From: SHVZ01 sp041906305 | Lineage (GTDB): Bacteria; Pseudomonadota; Alphaproteobacteria; SHVZ01 | Assembly (NCBI GenBank): GCA_041906305.1 | Contig: JAYRJL010000007.1 | Location: 216,041 to 280,040, forward strand | Length of the DNA: 64,000 nucleotides | Direction of reading: 5' to 3' | In this document: positions 16,473 through 24,680 of the stretch, one piece after another | Layout of the letters: each line of letters begins with the position of its first letter | How positions within the stretch are numbered: position 1 is the stretch's first letter | Notes under the pieces: generated by a model | The model's input: only the letters and a program-made list of their open reading frames with translations | Told to the model about the DNA's origin: nothing | Databases searched by the model: none | Program-made: the position numbers and the translations under genes

Positions 16473-18134
16473 TCAGTCTCCCGCGCCCGCCTTGCGGGCT
16501 TCTTCGTCGACCAGGGTCTTCTTCGACAGCTTGCCGACCGCGGTCCGCGGCAGCGCGTCCCGGATCTCGATCATGGCCGGCATCTCGTGCTTGCCGATCT
16601 TGTCGCCGAGGAAAGCTCGAAGCTCGTCGAGCGTGAACGGCGCGGCGCCGGCCTTCAGCTTGACGAAGGCCTTGGCCGACTGGCCGCGATAGCTGTCGGG
16701 GACGCCGATCACCACCACCTCCTCGACCGAGGGGTGCTCATAGATCGCTTCCTCGATGATGCGCGGATAGACGTTGAATCCGCCGGAAAGGATCATGTCC
16801 TTCTTGCGGTCGACCAGGAAGAAGTAGCCGCGCTCGTCCATGTAGCCGATGTCGCCGGTCAGGAAGCAGCCGTCGCAGAAGGCCTCTTCGGTTTCCTTCG
16901 GCCTCTTCCAGTAGCCCTTCATCACGTTCGGGCCCTTGATGCGGAACTCGCCCTTCTCGTTGGGGCCGAGCACGCGGCGCGGATCGTCGAGCGCCACCAC
17001 CTCCATGACGATGCCGGGCAGCGGTATGCCGATCGAGCCGGCCTTCCAGTCGCCCTGGAGCGGCAGGTTGGTGCCGGCCGGCGAGGTCTCGGTCATGCCC
17101 CAGCCGCCGCCGACGCGGAAGCCGGTGATCTTCTGGAAGCTCTGCTCGACCTCGACCGGGAGCGAGGCGCCGCCGCAGGTGATCAGCCGGAGCGAAGAGA
17201 GGTCCCGCCTACCGATCTCCGGATGCTGGAGGAGGGCGATGTACATCGTCGGCACGCCCAGCATCAGGGTCGCCTTCTTCTCGGCGATGTCGCGGATCGT
17301 CGTCTCGGCATCGAAGCGGATGCGGAGCAGGATCTCGCTGCCGAGGGAAAGGTGGCGGATCAGGATCGTGGTCAGCGCATAGATATGGAACAGCGGCAAT
17401 ACGCAGACGACTTTGTCGTCGCCGCGGCGAAGCGAATTCTGGCCCTCGGCCCAGGTGTCGTAGATCGCGACCGCCGAGGTCAGGTTGGCGTGGGTCAGCA
17501 TCGCGCCCTTCGGCGCACCGGTGGTGCCGCCGGTGTATTGCAGGACGGCGAGATCGTCGGGCGTCACCTTGGGCCACGACGCGGGCAGGTCGTCGCTCGC
17601 CAGCAGGCTCTGGAGCGCAACCGCCCCCGCCGGCGCCGACGGGAGCGGTGCCGGCGTTGGTCCCCAATGCGCCTGCTCCGAGACGATCAGCGTGTCGAGA
17701 TGGCCCGCGGCGACCAGCTTCTGCGCGTTGCCGAGCAGCGAAGGGTGATTGGTCGTCACCAGGATCCGCGCGCCGCTGTCGTGGAGCTTGTGCGCGAGCT
17801 CGCGCTCGGCATCGAGGGGGCTCAGATGAACCACGTGCCCGCCGGCCTTCAGCGTGCCGAGGAAGGCGATCGGATGGTCGGGCGTGTTCGGCAGGTAGAG
17901 CGCGACGCTCTTTTCCTTGCCCACGCCGAGCGCCATCAGCCCGGCGGCGACCTTGGAGACCGCGGCATCGAGCTCGGCATAGGAGATCGGCCGGTCGAGG
18001 TATTCGATCGCGTTCCGGTTGCCGTGCCGCTCGACGCTGGCGGCGAAGAGGGCAGGGACGGTCGATGCCTGGATCGGCGCGTCCCAGCGGACGCCCGGCG
18101 GATACGACTTCTCCCAGAGATACGGCCGCGTCAT
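16473..18134 (-). CDS. pimA: Long-chain/dicarboxylic acyl-CoA ligase (PimA-like)
   Basis: A 553-residue member of the AMP-forming (ANL) superfamily. The start at 18134 overlaps the stop of the upstream pimF-like gene by ATGA. Visible motifs are the P-loop YTGGTTGAPKGAMLTHANL near residue 205, GWGMTETSP, the hinge Asp in LTGDIGYMDERGYFFLVDRK, and the catalytic C-terminal lysine region PRTAVGKLSKKTL. It would activate a fatty or dicarboxylic acid with ATP and CoA in the cytoplasm before beta-oxidation by the neighbouring enzymes. The pim name rests on gene order (F-A-C-D) as in R. palustris; a generic medium/long-chain ligase is the alternative. Confidence 0.87.
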   Translation of the reverse strand: MTRPYLWEKSYPPGVRWDAPIQASTVPALFAASVERHGNRNAIEYLDRPISYAELDAAVSKVAAGLMALGVGKEKSVALYLPNTPDHPIAFLGTLKAGGHVVHLSPLDAERELAHKLHDSGARILVTTNHPSLLGNAQKLVAAGHLDTLIVSEQAHWGPTPAPLPSAPAGAVALQSLLASDDLPASWPKVTPDDLAVLQYTGGTTGAPKGAMLTHANLTSAVAIYDTWAEGQNSLRRGDDKVVCVLPLFHIYALTTILIRHLSLGSEILLRIRFDAETTIRDIAEKKATLMLGVPTMYIALLQHPEIGRRDLSSLRLITCGGASLPVEVEQSFQKITGFRVGGGWGMTETSPAGTNLPLQGDWKAGSIGIPLPGIVMEVVALDDPRRVLGPNEKGEFRIKGPNVMKGYWKRPKETEEAFCDGCFLTGDIGYMDERGYFFLVDRKKDMILSGGFNVYPRIIEEAIYEHPSVEEVVVIGVPDSYRGQSAKAFVKLKAGAAPFTLDELRAFLGDKIGKHEMPAMIEIRDALPRTAVGKLSKKTLVDEEARKAGAGD

Positions 18135-20191
18135 GAAGCCGAGGAGAAGCCGCGACCCTCGCGGGCGAGGCGGTCGAGCACCGGCGCCGGGTTGAGCGAC
18201 GCGTCGCCGGTCTTCCGCGCCTGCTCGGCGAGCCAGTCGCGGATGATCTTCAGGCCTACCTGGTCGGCATGGTGCATCGGGCCGCCGCGCCAGACGGGCC
18301 ATCCGTAGCCGTAGACCCAGATCACGTCGATGTCGCTCGGCCGCTGGGCGATGCCTTCCTCGAGGATCTTCGCGCCTTCGTTGATCATCGGGTAGTTGAG
18401 CCGCTGGATGATCTCTTCCTGGCTGATCTGGCGACGCTTGATGCCGAGCTTGTCCGAGGCTTCGACGATGATCTTCTCGACCTCGGGATCGGGGATCGGC
18501 TTCCGCTTGTCGGCCTCGTCGTAGCGGTAGTAGCCCTTTCCGTTCTTCTGGCCGTAGCGGCCGGCATCCGTGATCGCGTCAGCCACCGCCGCCCGTACGC
18601 CCCGGGCGCGGCGCGCACGCATGCCGATGTCGAGGCCGGCGAGGTCGGAGACGGCAAGCGGGCCCATGGCAAAGCCGAACGCGGTCGCTGCCGCATCGAT
18701 CTCGTGCGGCAAGGCGCCTTCGAGCAGCAGCTGCTCGGTCGCCTTGAGGCGCGCGCCCAGCATGCGGTTGCCGACGAAGCCGTCGCAGACGCCGACGATC
18801 ACCGGCACCTTGCCGATCTTGCGGCCGACGGCGATGGCGGTCGCCAGCGTCGCAGGCGAGGTCGCCTTGCCGCGCACGATCTCCAGCAGCTTCATCACGT
18901 TCGCCGGGCTGAAGAAGTGCATGCCGAGCACGTCGCCCGGACGTTTCGTCATCGCCGCGATCGCGTTCACGTCGAGATAAGAGGTGTTGGTGGCAAGCAC
19001 GGCGCCAGGCTTGGCGATGCGGTCGAGCTTGCCGAAGATCTCCTTCTTGATCTCCATCTCCTCGAACACCGCCTCGATCACGATGTCGGCGCCGCTCGCC
19101 TTCTCGATGTCGAGCGTCGGCGTGATCAGGCCCATGCGACGGTCGATCTCGGCCTGCGGCGTGCGCCCGCTGCGCTTGTAGTTGGCGAGGATCGTGTCCA
19201 GGCCTCGCTTGAGCGCCGCATCGGTGGTCTCGATCAGCGTCACCGGAATGCCGGCATTGGCGAAGGACATCGTGATGCCGCCGCCCATGGTGCCGGCGCC
19301 GATCACGGCGGCCGAGGCGACCGGCTTGGCCTGGGTGTCGGCCGGCATGTCGGCGACCTTGGCGGCGTTGCGCTCGGCGAAAAAGACGTGGCGTTGCGCT
19401 TTGGATTCGTCGCTGGCGACGAGCTTCCGGAACAGCTCGGTCTCGTAGGCGATACCCTTGTCGAACGGCATCTCGATCGCGGCCTTGACCGCGTCGACGC
19501 AGGCTTGCGTCGCGGGCAGTACGCGGCCCCTGCCGGTCAGCGACGATGCCGCCTTGTCGAAGGCGTCGCGATCGCCGGGCACGGACATGTCGCGGACGCG
19601 CGGCAGGTCGCCTGAATCCGCGAGCGCTTCGGCGGCCTTTGACGCCGCCTCGAGGAGGTCGCCGGACGCGACCTCCTGAACGAGGCCGGAGGACCTTGCC
19701 TCCTCGGCCGGCACCATGTCGCCGGAGGTGATCATCTTGAGCGCCTTCTCGGCACCGATCAGCCGCGGCACGCGCTGGGTGCCGCCGGCGCCAGGAAGGA
19801 TGCCGAGCTTGATCTCGGGCAATCCCAGCTTCGCGTCCTTGGCCGCAACCCGCGCGTGGCAGGCGAGGGCGAGCTCGAGCCCGCCGCCGAGCGTGGTGCC
19901 GTGGATCGCCGCCACCACCGGCTTCGGGCTTGCCTCGATCGCGGTGATGAGATCGGCCAGGCTCGGGGACTGCGGCGGCTTGCCGAACTCGGTGATGTCG
20001 GCACCGGCCGAGAAGCAGCGGCCGTTGCCGACCAGAACGACGGCCTTCACGCCGGCATCCTCTTCGGCCGACTTCAGCGCCGAGGCGATGCCCAGCCTGA
20101 GTCCATGGCCGAGCGCATTCACCGGCGGGTTGTCGAGGCGAATGACGGCGACCGCGCCCTTGCGGTCATTGGATACGAAAGCTTTTGACAC
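18131..20191 (-). CDS. pimF: Enoyl-CoA hydratase/3-hydroxyacyl-CoA dehydrogenase fusion (PimF/FadB type)
   Basis: A 686-residue bifunctional beta-oxidation enzyme. The start is a GTG at 20191 preceded by GGGAG, with MSKAFVSNDRKGAVAVIRLD as N-terminus. Residues 1-190 form a crotonase domain (GRCFSAGADITEF, GTTLGGGLELALACHARVA, LPEIKLGILPGAGGTQR, keeping the two usual acidic residues). A Rossmann domain begins near residue 300 (VIGAGTMGGGITMSFANAGI), followed by the dehydrogenase catalytic part (GMHFFSPANVMKLLEIVRG, VCDGFVGNRML). It converts enoyl-CoA through 3-hydroxyacyl-CoA to 3-ketoacyl-CoA with NAD. It heads the minus-strand operon and is divergent from an IclR regulator with an operator-like palindrome between them. 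Confidence 0.93.
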   Translation of the reverse strand: MSKAFVSNDRKGAVAVIRLDNPPVNALGHGLRLGIASALKSAEEDAGVKAVVLVGNGRCFSAGADITEFGKPPQSPSLADLITAIEASPKPVVAAIHGTTLGGGLELALACHARVAAKDAKLGLPEIKLGILPGAGGTQRVPRLIGAEKALKMITSGDMVPAEEARSSGLVQEVASGDLLEAASKAAEALADSGDLPRVRDMSVPGDRDAFDKAASSLTGRGRVLPATQACVDAVKAAIEMPFDKGIAYETELFRKLVASDESKAQRHVFFAERNAAKVADMPADTQAKPVASAAVIGAGTMGGGITMSFANAGIPVTLIETTDAALKRGLDTILANYKRSGRTPQAEIDRRMGLITPTLDIEKASGADIVIEAVFEEMEIKKEIFGKLDRIAKPGAVLATNTSYLDVNAIAAMTKRPGDVLGMHFFSPANVMKLLEIVRGKATSPATLATAIAVGRKIGKVPVIVGVCDGFVGNRMLGARLKATEQLLLEGALPHEIDAAATAFGFAMGPLAVSDLAGLDIGMRARRARGVRAAVADAITDAGRYGQKNGKGYYRYDEADKRKPIPDPEVEKIIVEASDKLGIKRRQISQEEIIQRLNYPMINEGAKILEEGIAQRPSDIDVIWVYGYGWPVWRGGPMHHADQVGLKIIRDWLAEQARKTGDASLNPAPVLDRLAREGRGFSSAS

Positions 20192-20222
20192 GCCCGGCGT
20201 CTCCCTGCCCTTAGTTCCGCAT

Positions 20223-20241
20223 TGCGAAATTGCGTTTCGCA
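20223..20241. promoter_or_regulatory. Perfect inverted repeat, candidate IclR operator
   Basis: TGCGAAA and TTTCGCA form a perfect 7-base inverted repeat around TTGCG in the 126-base gap between the divergent pimF-like gene and the IclR regulator gene. The A/T-rich inner arms and TGCGAAA half-site resemble operators of several IclR-family proteins. A second repeat, GGAGT-GT-ACTCC, lies at 20264-20275. Its position is suitable for control of both transcripts. Confidence 0.5.
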
Positions 20242-20317
20242 GATTTGACGTGGATCGTAGGGTGGAGTGTACTCCGCTGTAAATCCCTCCGAACGAGAGG
20301 GAGACGACAGGGCAGGA

Positions 20318-21151
20318 ATGACGGTCAGCAGCAGCACTGAATGGCTGGCGCGTGCGCGGGAAGAGGGGGGGCCTTCGGGCGAGCCCCGACGCGACCGGCA
20401 ATTCGTCGAAGCCCTGGCGCGCGGGCTCGAAGTGCTGCGTGCCTTCCAGCCGAACCATGCCCAGCTCGGCAACCAGGAGATCGCACGCGCCACCGGCCTG
20501 CCGAAGCCGACGGTCTCGCGACTCACCTACACGCTGACCAAGCTCGGCTACCTCACCTATTCGGATCGTCTGGGGAAGTATCAGCTGGGTGCGCCCGCGC
20601 TGGCGCTGGGCTACGCGGTGCTCTCGAACATGGGCATCCGCCAGCTTGCCCGCCCGCACATGCAGGAGCTCGCCGACTATTCCGGCGCTTCCGTGGCGCT
20701 GGGCAGCCGAGACCGGCTCAACCTGATCTACGTCGAGTATTGCCGCAGCAACGCCGCTGTGACGCTCCGCCTAGACCTCGGCTCGAAGGTGCCGATCGCG
20801 ACCACGTCGATGGGACGCGCGCTGCTGGCGGCCCTGCCGGAGAGCGAGCGCGTCCACCTGATGGACTTCATCGCCAAGCGCGAGCCCGAGCGCTGGGCGC
20901 AGATCCGCGCCGGCATCGAACGCGGGCTCGACGACTACGCGACCCGGGGCTTCACCATGTCGATCGGCGAGTGGAAGTCCGACGTCAACGCGGTCGGGGT
21001 GCCGCTGATCCCGTCGGATGGTTCGCCGATCATGGTCTTTAACTGCGGCGCCCCGTCTTTCCAGCTATCGCGTGAGCGTCTGGAAACCGACATCGGCCCT
21101 CGCCTCGTCAACATGGTTCGCGGCGTGGAGGTGCTGCTCGGTCATCGTTAA
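20318..21151 (+). CDS. IclR-family transcriptional regulator
   Basis: A 277-residue regulator. ATG 20318 follows GGGCAGGA; a further ATG at 20267 lies closer to the operator and lacks a ribosome site. The N-terminal winged helix-turn-helix is visible in ALARGLEVLRAFQPNHAQLG and NQEIARATGLPKPTVSRLTY (about residues 30-75). The effector domain has the usual GAF-like pattern: LARPHMQELADYSGASVALG, TTSMGRALLAALPESER and RGFTMSIGEWKSDVNAVGVP. It is divergent from the pimFACD-like operon and precedes the Liv-type transporter genes, so it likely senses the transported acid or its CoA ester and controls one or both units. Confidence 0.93.
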   Translation: MTVSSSTEWLARAREEGGPSGEPRRDRQFVEALARGLEVLRAFQPNHAQLGNQEIARATGLPKPTVSRLTYTLTKLGYLTYSDRLGKYQLGAPALALGYAVLSNMGIRQLARPHMQELADYSGASVALGSRDRLNLIYVEYCRSNAAVTLRLDLGSKVPIATTSMGRALLAALPESERVHLMDFIAKREPERWAQIRAGIERGLDDYATRGFTMSIGEWKSDVNAVGVPLIPSDGSPIMVFNCGAPSFQLSRERLETDIGPRLVNMVRGVEVLLGHR

Positions 21152-21248
21152 GCGTACCCAAGAAGACTTAAAAGGATCGGGAGGACACGTCTTGCGTGGA
21201 GCATCAGAGGCTGCGACCCGTCTCGCCGAGGCGGCGCGGTCTCCGAAC

Positions 21249-22031
21249 ATGTCGTCCGATATCGGCCCGCTGCTGGCGGTCCGCGACGTGGTGGTGCGCT
21301 TCGGCGGCATCGTCGCGCTCGACGGCATTTCGTTCGACCTGCCCGCCGGCCGCATTCTCGGATTGATCGGCCCCAACGGCGCCGGCAAGACGACGCTGTT
21401 CAACTGTCTCAGCCGTCTCTACACGCCGGCCTCCGGCGACATCCGCTTCGAAGGTGCTTCGATCCTCGACCGGCCGCCGCACCGGATCGCCGAGATCGGC
21501 ATCGGCCGGACCTTCCAGAACCTGGCGCTGTTCCGGGGCATGACCGTGCTCGACAACGTCCTGGTCGGCGGCCATACGCGCACCAAAAGCGACTTCTTCA
21601 GCGACGCGCTCGGATTGCCCGGCGTCCGCCGCCAGGACCGCGACCTCGCGCGGACGGCGGCGGAGATCATCGACTATCTCGGCCTCTCCGATGTCGCCCA
21701 GCGGCCGGTGATGGGCCTGCCGTTCGGCACGCAGAAGCGCGTCGAGCTGGCACGTGCGCTGGTGATGCGCCCGAAGCTGTTGCTCCTCGACGAGCCCGCT
21801 GGCGGCCTCAACCACGAGGAGGTCGCCGATCTCGGCCGAATGATCCGCCAGATCCGCGACGACCACGGCATCACCGTCCTTCTGGTCGAGCACCATATGG
21901 GCCTGGTCATGTCGGTCTCCGACATCGTCGTGGCGCTCAACTTCGGCCGGAAGATCTGCGAGGGATCTCCCTCCGCGGTCCAGCAGGACGAGGCGGTGAT
22001 CGCCGCCTATCTCGGGACGGCGAAGCGATGA
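21249..22031 (+). CDS. livG: Branched-chain-type (Liv) ABC transporter ATPase LivG
   Basis: A 260-residue ATPase from ATG 21249. An in-frame TTG at 21192 has a much better ribosome site (GGGAGG at 21179-21184) and would add 19 residues, so the true start is uncertain. Domain marks are VRFGGIVALDGISFDLPAG, Walker A GPNGAGKTT, RTFQNLALFRGMTVLDNVLV, the Liv-type signature LPFGTQKRVELARAL, Walker B LLLLDEPAGGLN, and VLLVEHHMGLVMSVSD with the H-loop. It pairs with LivF (4-base overlap) to drive import by a HAAT-class transporter of amino acids, aromatic acids or other carboxylates. The setting next to dicarboxylate beta-oxidation genes suggests a carboxylic-acid substrate. Confidence 0.92.
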   Translation: MSSDIGPLLAVRDVVVRFGGIVALDGISFDLPAGRILGLIGPNGAGKTTLFNCLSRLYTPASGDIRFEGASILDRPPHRIAEIGIGRTFQNLALFRGMTVLDNVLVGGHTRTKSDFFSDALGLPGVRRQDRDLARTAAEIIDYLGLSDVAQRPVMGLPFGTQKRVELARALVMRPKLLLLDEPAGGLNHEEVADLGRMIRQIRDDHGITVLLVEHHMGLVMSVSDIVVALNFGRKICEGSPSAVQQDEAVIAAYLGTAKR

Positions 22032-22741
22032 GCGCGCACCTCTCGGTCCGCGATCTTCGCGCCTTCTACGGTCAGACGCAGGCACTGCACGGCCTCGACC
22101 TCGATCTCGAACCGGGCGGCATCACCGCGCTTCTCGGCGCCAACGGTGCCGGCAAGACCACGGTGCTCCGCGCCATCTGCGGCATGATCCGGAGCGAAGG
22201 CGAGATCCGGCTCGACGGCAAGCCGATCGGCGGCTTCGCGGTCGAGGACGTGGTGCACCTCGGCGTCGCCCATGTGCCGGAAGGGCGGGGCACCTTCGTA
22301 CGCCTGACGGTTGAGGAGAACCTCGAGCTTGGTGCGATGATCCGCACGCGCCGTGCCGAGATCGAGCGCGACGTCGAACGCGTCTACGAGCATTTTCCGC
22401 GCCTCAAGGAGCGGCGGCATCAGCAGGCCGGTACCTTGAGCGGCGGCGAGCAGCAGATGCTGGCCGTCGGCCGCGCACTGATGCTGCGGCCCAAGGTGAT
22501 GCTGCTCGACGAGCCGTCCTTCGGCCTGGCGCCGCTTGTCGTTGCCGAGGTCTTCGAGATCCTGAAGGCGGTCAACAAGTCGGATCGGGTCAGCGTGCTG
22601 CTGGTCGAACAGAATGCCTCGCTGGCTTTGGCGCTCGCCGACCGTGCCTACCTGATCGAGACCGGTCGCATCGTGATGTCCGGAACCACCGCCGAGATCG
22701 GCGCCGACGAGAACATCCGTCGCGCCTATCTGGGATACTGA
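22028..22741 (+). CDS. livF: Branched-chain-type (Liv) ABC transporter ATPase LivF
   Basis: A 237-residue ATPase, the second NBD of the Liv-type importer, overlapping livG by ATGA. It shows LRAFYGQTQALHGLDLDLEP, Walker A GANGAGKTT, HVPEGRGTFVRLTVEENLEL (the LivF-typical stretch), signature LSGGEQQMLAVGRALM, Walker B MLLDEPSFGLAPLV and VLLVEQNASLALALADRAYL. Length and motifs are those of normal LivF proteins. It acts on the cytoplasmic face with LivG, LivH and LivM, which are encoded next. Confidence 0.94.
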   Translation: MSAHLSVRDLRAFYGQTQALHGLDLDLEPGGITALLGANGAGKTTVLRAICGMIRSEGEIRLDGKPIGGFAVEDVVHLGVAHVPEGRGTFVRLTVEENLELGAMIRTRRAEIERDVERVYEHFPRLKERRHQQAGTLSGGEQQMLAVGRALMLRPKVMLLDEPSFGLAPLVVAEVFEILKAVNKSDRVSVLLVEQNASLALALADRAYLIETGRIVMSGTTAEIGADENIRRAYLGY

Positions 22742-22754
22742 GGGGAAGGGAGGA

Positions 22755-23633
22755 ATGGAGCTTTTTCTGCACCAGCTCCTTGCGGGGATAGCCACCGGAG
22801 GCATCTATGCCTGCATGGCTCTCGCCGTGGTCATGATCTACCAGTCGATCGACCACTTCAATTTCGCCCAGGGCGAGATGGCGATGTTCTCCACCTATGT
22901 CGCCTGGCAGCTGATGCAGTGGGGCCTGCCCTACTGGGTCGCCTTCCTTGCCACCATCGCGATCTCCTTCGCCGGCGGCGTGGTCATCGAGCGGGTGCTG
23001 TTCAAGCCGATCCGCAACGCGCCGGTCTTGAGCCACATCGTCGTCTTCATCGCGATGTTCTCGATCCTGAACAGCGTCGCCGGATTCACCTGGGAGTACA
23101 CCATCAAGAGCTTCCCGAGCCCGTTCCCCTCGGAGCCTCTGTTCGGCAACCGCCTGATCGGTGCGCACGACCTGGGCATGATCGGGATCACGATAGTTCT
23201 GCTGGTGCTGCTCTACGGGCTGTTCCGCCACACCCGCCTGGGTTTGGCGATGCGGGCGGCGGCGGCCAACCCGGACTCGGCCCGCCTGGTCGGCATCCGT
23301 GTCGGCTGGATGGTGGCGCTCGGCTGGGGTCTCGCGGCGTCGATCGGCGCCGTCGCCGGCATGATGATCGCGCCCATCGTCTTCCTCGAACCCAACATGA
23401 TGCTGGGCATCCTGCTTTACGGCCTCGCCGGTGCGGTCGTCGGCGGCCTGACCAGCCCGGTCGGCGCCGTGCTCGGCGGCTTCGCCGTCGGCATCGTCGA
23501 GAATCTGGCGGGAACTTTCGTGCCGGTCGTCGGCAAGGAGCTCAAGCTGACCATCGCCCTGGTGCTGATCGTCGCCGTCCTCGTGGTCAAGCCGACCGGC
23601 CTTTTCGGGCGTGCCACCGTGAGCCGGGTCTAG
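22755..23633 (+). CDS. livH: Branched-chain-type (Liv) ABC transporter permease LivH
   Basis: A 292-residue membrane permease with a strong ribosome site (GGGAGGA) before ATG 22755. The N-terminal helix holds HQLLAGIATGGIYACMALAV, the LivH-type YQSIDHFNFAQGEMAMFSTY follows, and the C-terminal half carries LGLAMRAAAANPDSARLVGI, the BPD_transp_2 motif. About eight hydrophobic segments are visible. It forms the pore with LivM. The gene lies 13 bases downstream of livF and 4 upstream of livM. Confidence 0.94.
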   Translation: MELFLHQLLAGIATGGIYACMALAVVMIYQSIDHFNFAQGEMAMFSTYVAWQLMQWGLPYWVAFLATIAISFAGGVVIERVLFKPIRNAPVLSHIVVFIAMFSILNSVAGFTWEYTIKSFPSPFPSEPLFGNRLIGAHDLGMIGITIVLLVLLYGLFRHTRLGLAMRAAAANPDSARLVGIRVGWMVALGWGLAASIGAVAGMMIAPIVFLEPNMMLGILLYGLAGAVVGGLTSPVGAVLGGFAVGIVENLAGTFVPVVGKELKLTIALVLIVAVLVVKPTGLFGRATVSRV

Positions 23634-23637
23634 CGTC

Positions 23638-24666
23638 ATGACCGTTCGCGACGGCATCGCCGAAATCGCCCCCGCCGAGACCCGCCGCGTCGGCGGTCTC
23701 ACCGTGCCGGCCTGGCAGCGCCTGCTCACCGTCCTGATCCTGCTGATCGCCCTCGTGCCGCCGCTGTTCCTCCGGAACTTCACGGTGTTCCAGCTGACGC
23801 TGGTGATGGTCTATGCGATCGCGATCCTCGGCCTCAACCTGCTGACCGGCTTCAACGGCCAGTTCTCTCTCGGCCACAGCGCCTTCTACGCGATCGGGGC
23901 CTACACGACCGCGATCCTGATGGACCGGTTCGGGGTCCCCTATTTCCTCACGCTGCCGGTCGCGGGAGTCATCTGCCTGGTTGTGGGATTCCTGTTCGGC
24001 CTTCCGGCGCTCAGGCTCGAGAACCTCTACCTAGCGCTTGCGACCTTCGCGCTCGCGGTGGCGACGCCGCAGCTGCTCAAGCTCTCGATCCTCGAGCACT
24101 GGACCGGCGGCGTGCAGGGCATCGTCATCAACAAGCCCGATGCGCCGTTCGGCCTGCCGCTGAGCCAGGACAAGTGGCTCTACTACTTCACGCTCGCGGT
24201 GCTCGTCCTGATGTTCGTCGGTGCGACGCGGTTGGTGCAGAGCCGCACCGGCCGCGCGCTGAAGGCGATCCGCGACAACCCGCTCGCCGCCAAGGCGATG
24301 GGCATCGACACGGCGTTCTACAAGTCGATGGCCTTCGGCGTCAGCGCTCTCTATACCGGTATCGCCGGCTCGCTCGGCGCCATCGTCGTGCAGTTCGTGG
24401 CCCCGGACAGCTTCACCTTCTTTCTCGCCGTCAGCTTCCTGGTCGGCCTGGTGATCGGCGGCGTCGGCTGGATCCCGGGTGCGGTGATCGGCGGCCTCTT
24501 CATCATGTTCATCCCCAATCTCGCCGAGCAGGTCTCGAAGGGCCTGGCCTGGGCGGTCTACGGAGTCATCCTGATCCTGGTCATCTACGTGATGCCGACC
24601 GGGGCGGCGGGCTTCGTTCGTCTGGTGGCGGGGCGTCTCTCCCGCCTGATGTCGTCGAACCGGTAA
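23638..24666 (+). CDS. livM: Branched-chain-type (Liv) ABC transporter permease LivM
   Basis: A 342-residue permease of the LivM type. Recognisable stretches are VYAIAILGLNLLTGFNGQFS with LGHSAFYAIGAYTTAILMDR, LPALRLENLYLALATFALAV, and the cytoplasmic-loop motif SRTGRALKAIRDNPLAAKAM. It has nine or ten hydrophobic segments. The ATG follows the livH stop by only four bases and has no strong ribosome site, so it is probably translated by coupling. It completes the transmembrane part of the importer. Confidence 0.94.
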   Translation: MTVRDGIAEIAPAETRRVGGLTVPAWQRLLTVLILLIALVPPLFLRNFTVFQLTLVMVYAIAILGLNLLTGFNGQFSLGHSAFYAIGAYTTAILMDRFGVPYFLTLPVAGVICLVVGFLFGLPALRLENLYLALATFALAVATPQLLKLSILEHWTGGVQGIVINKPDAPFGLPLSQDKWLYYFTLAVLVLMFVGATRLVQSRTGRALKAIRDNPLAAKAMGIDTAFYKSMAFGVSALYTGIAGSLGAIVVQFVAPDSFTFFLAVSFLVGLVIGGVGWIPGAVIGGLFIMFIPNLAEQVSKGLAWAVYGVILILVIYVMPTGAAGFVRLVAGRLSRLMSSNR

Positions 24667-24680
24667 CCAAGGAGGAAACC

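Noticed and set aside
14787..18308. A 1173-codon open frame on the plus strand opposite the pim-type genes
   Set aside because: It is antisense to three clear enzyme genes, has Asp/Arg/Leu/Val-rich low-complexity composition typical of a high-GC shadow frame, and shows no domain.
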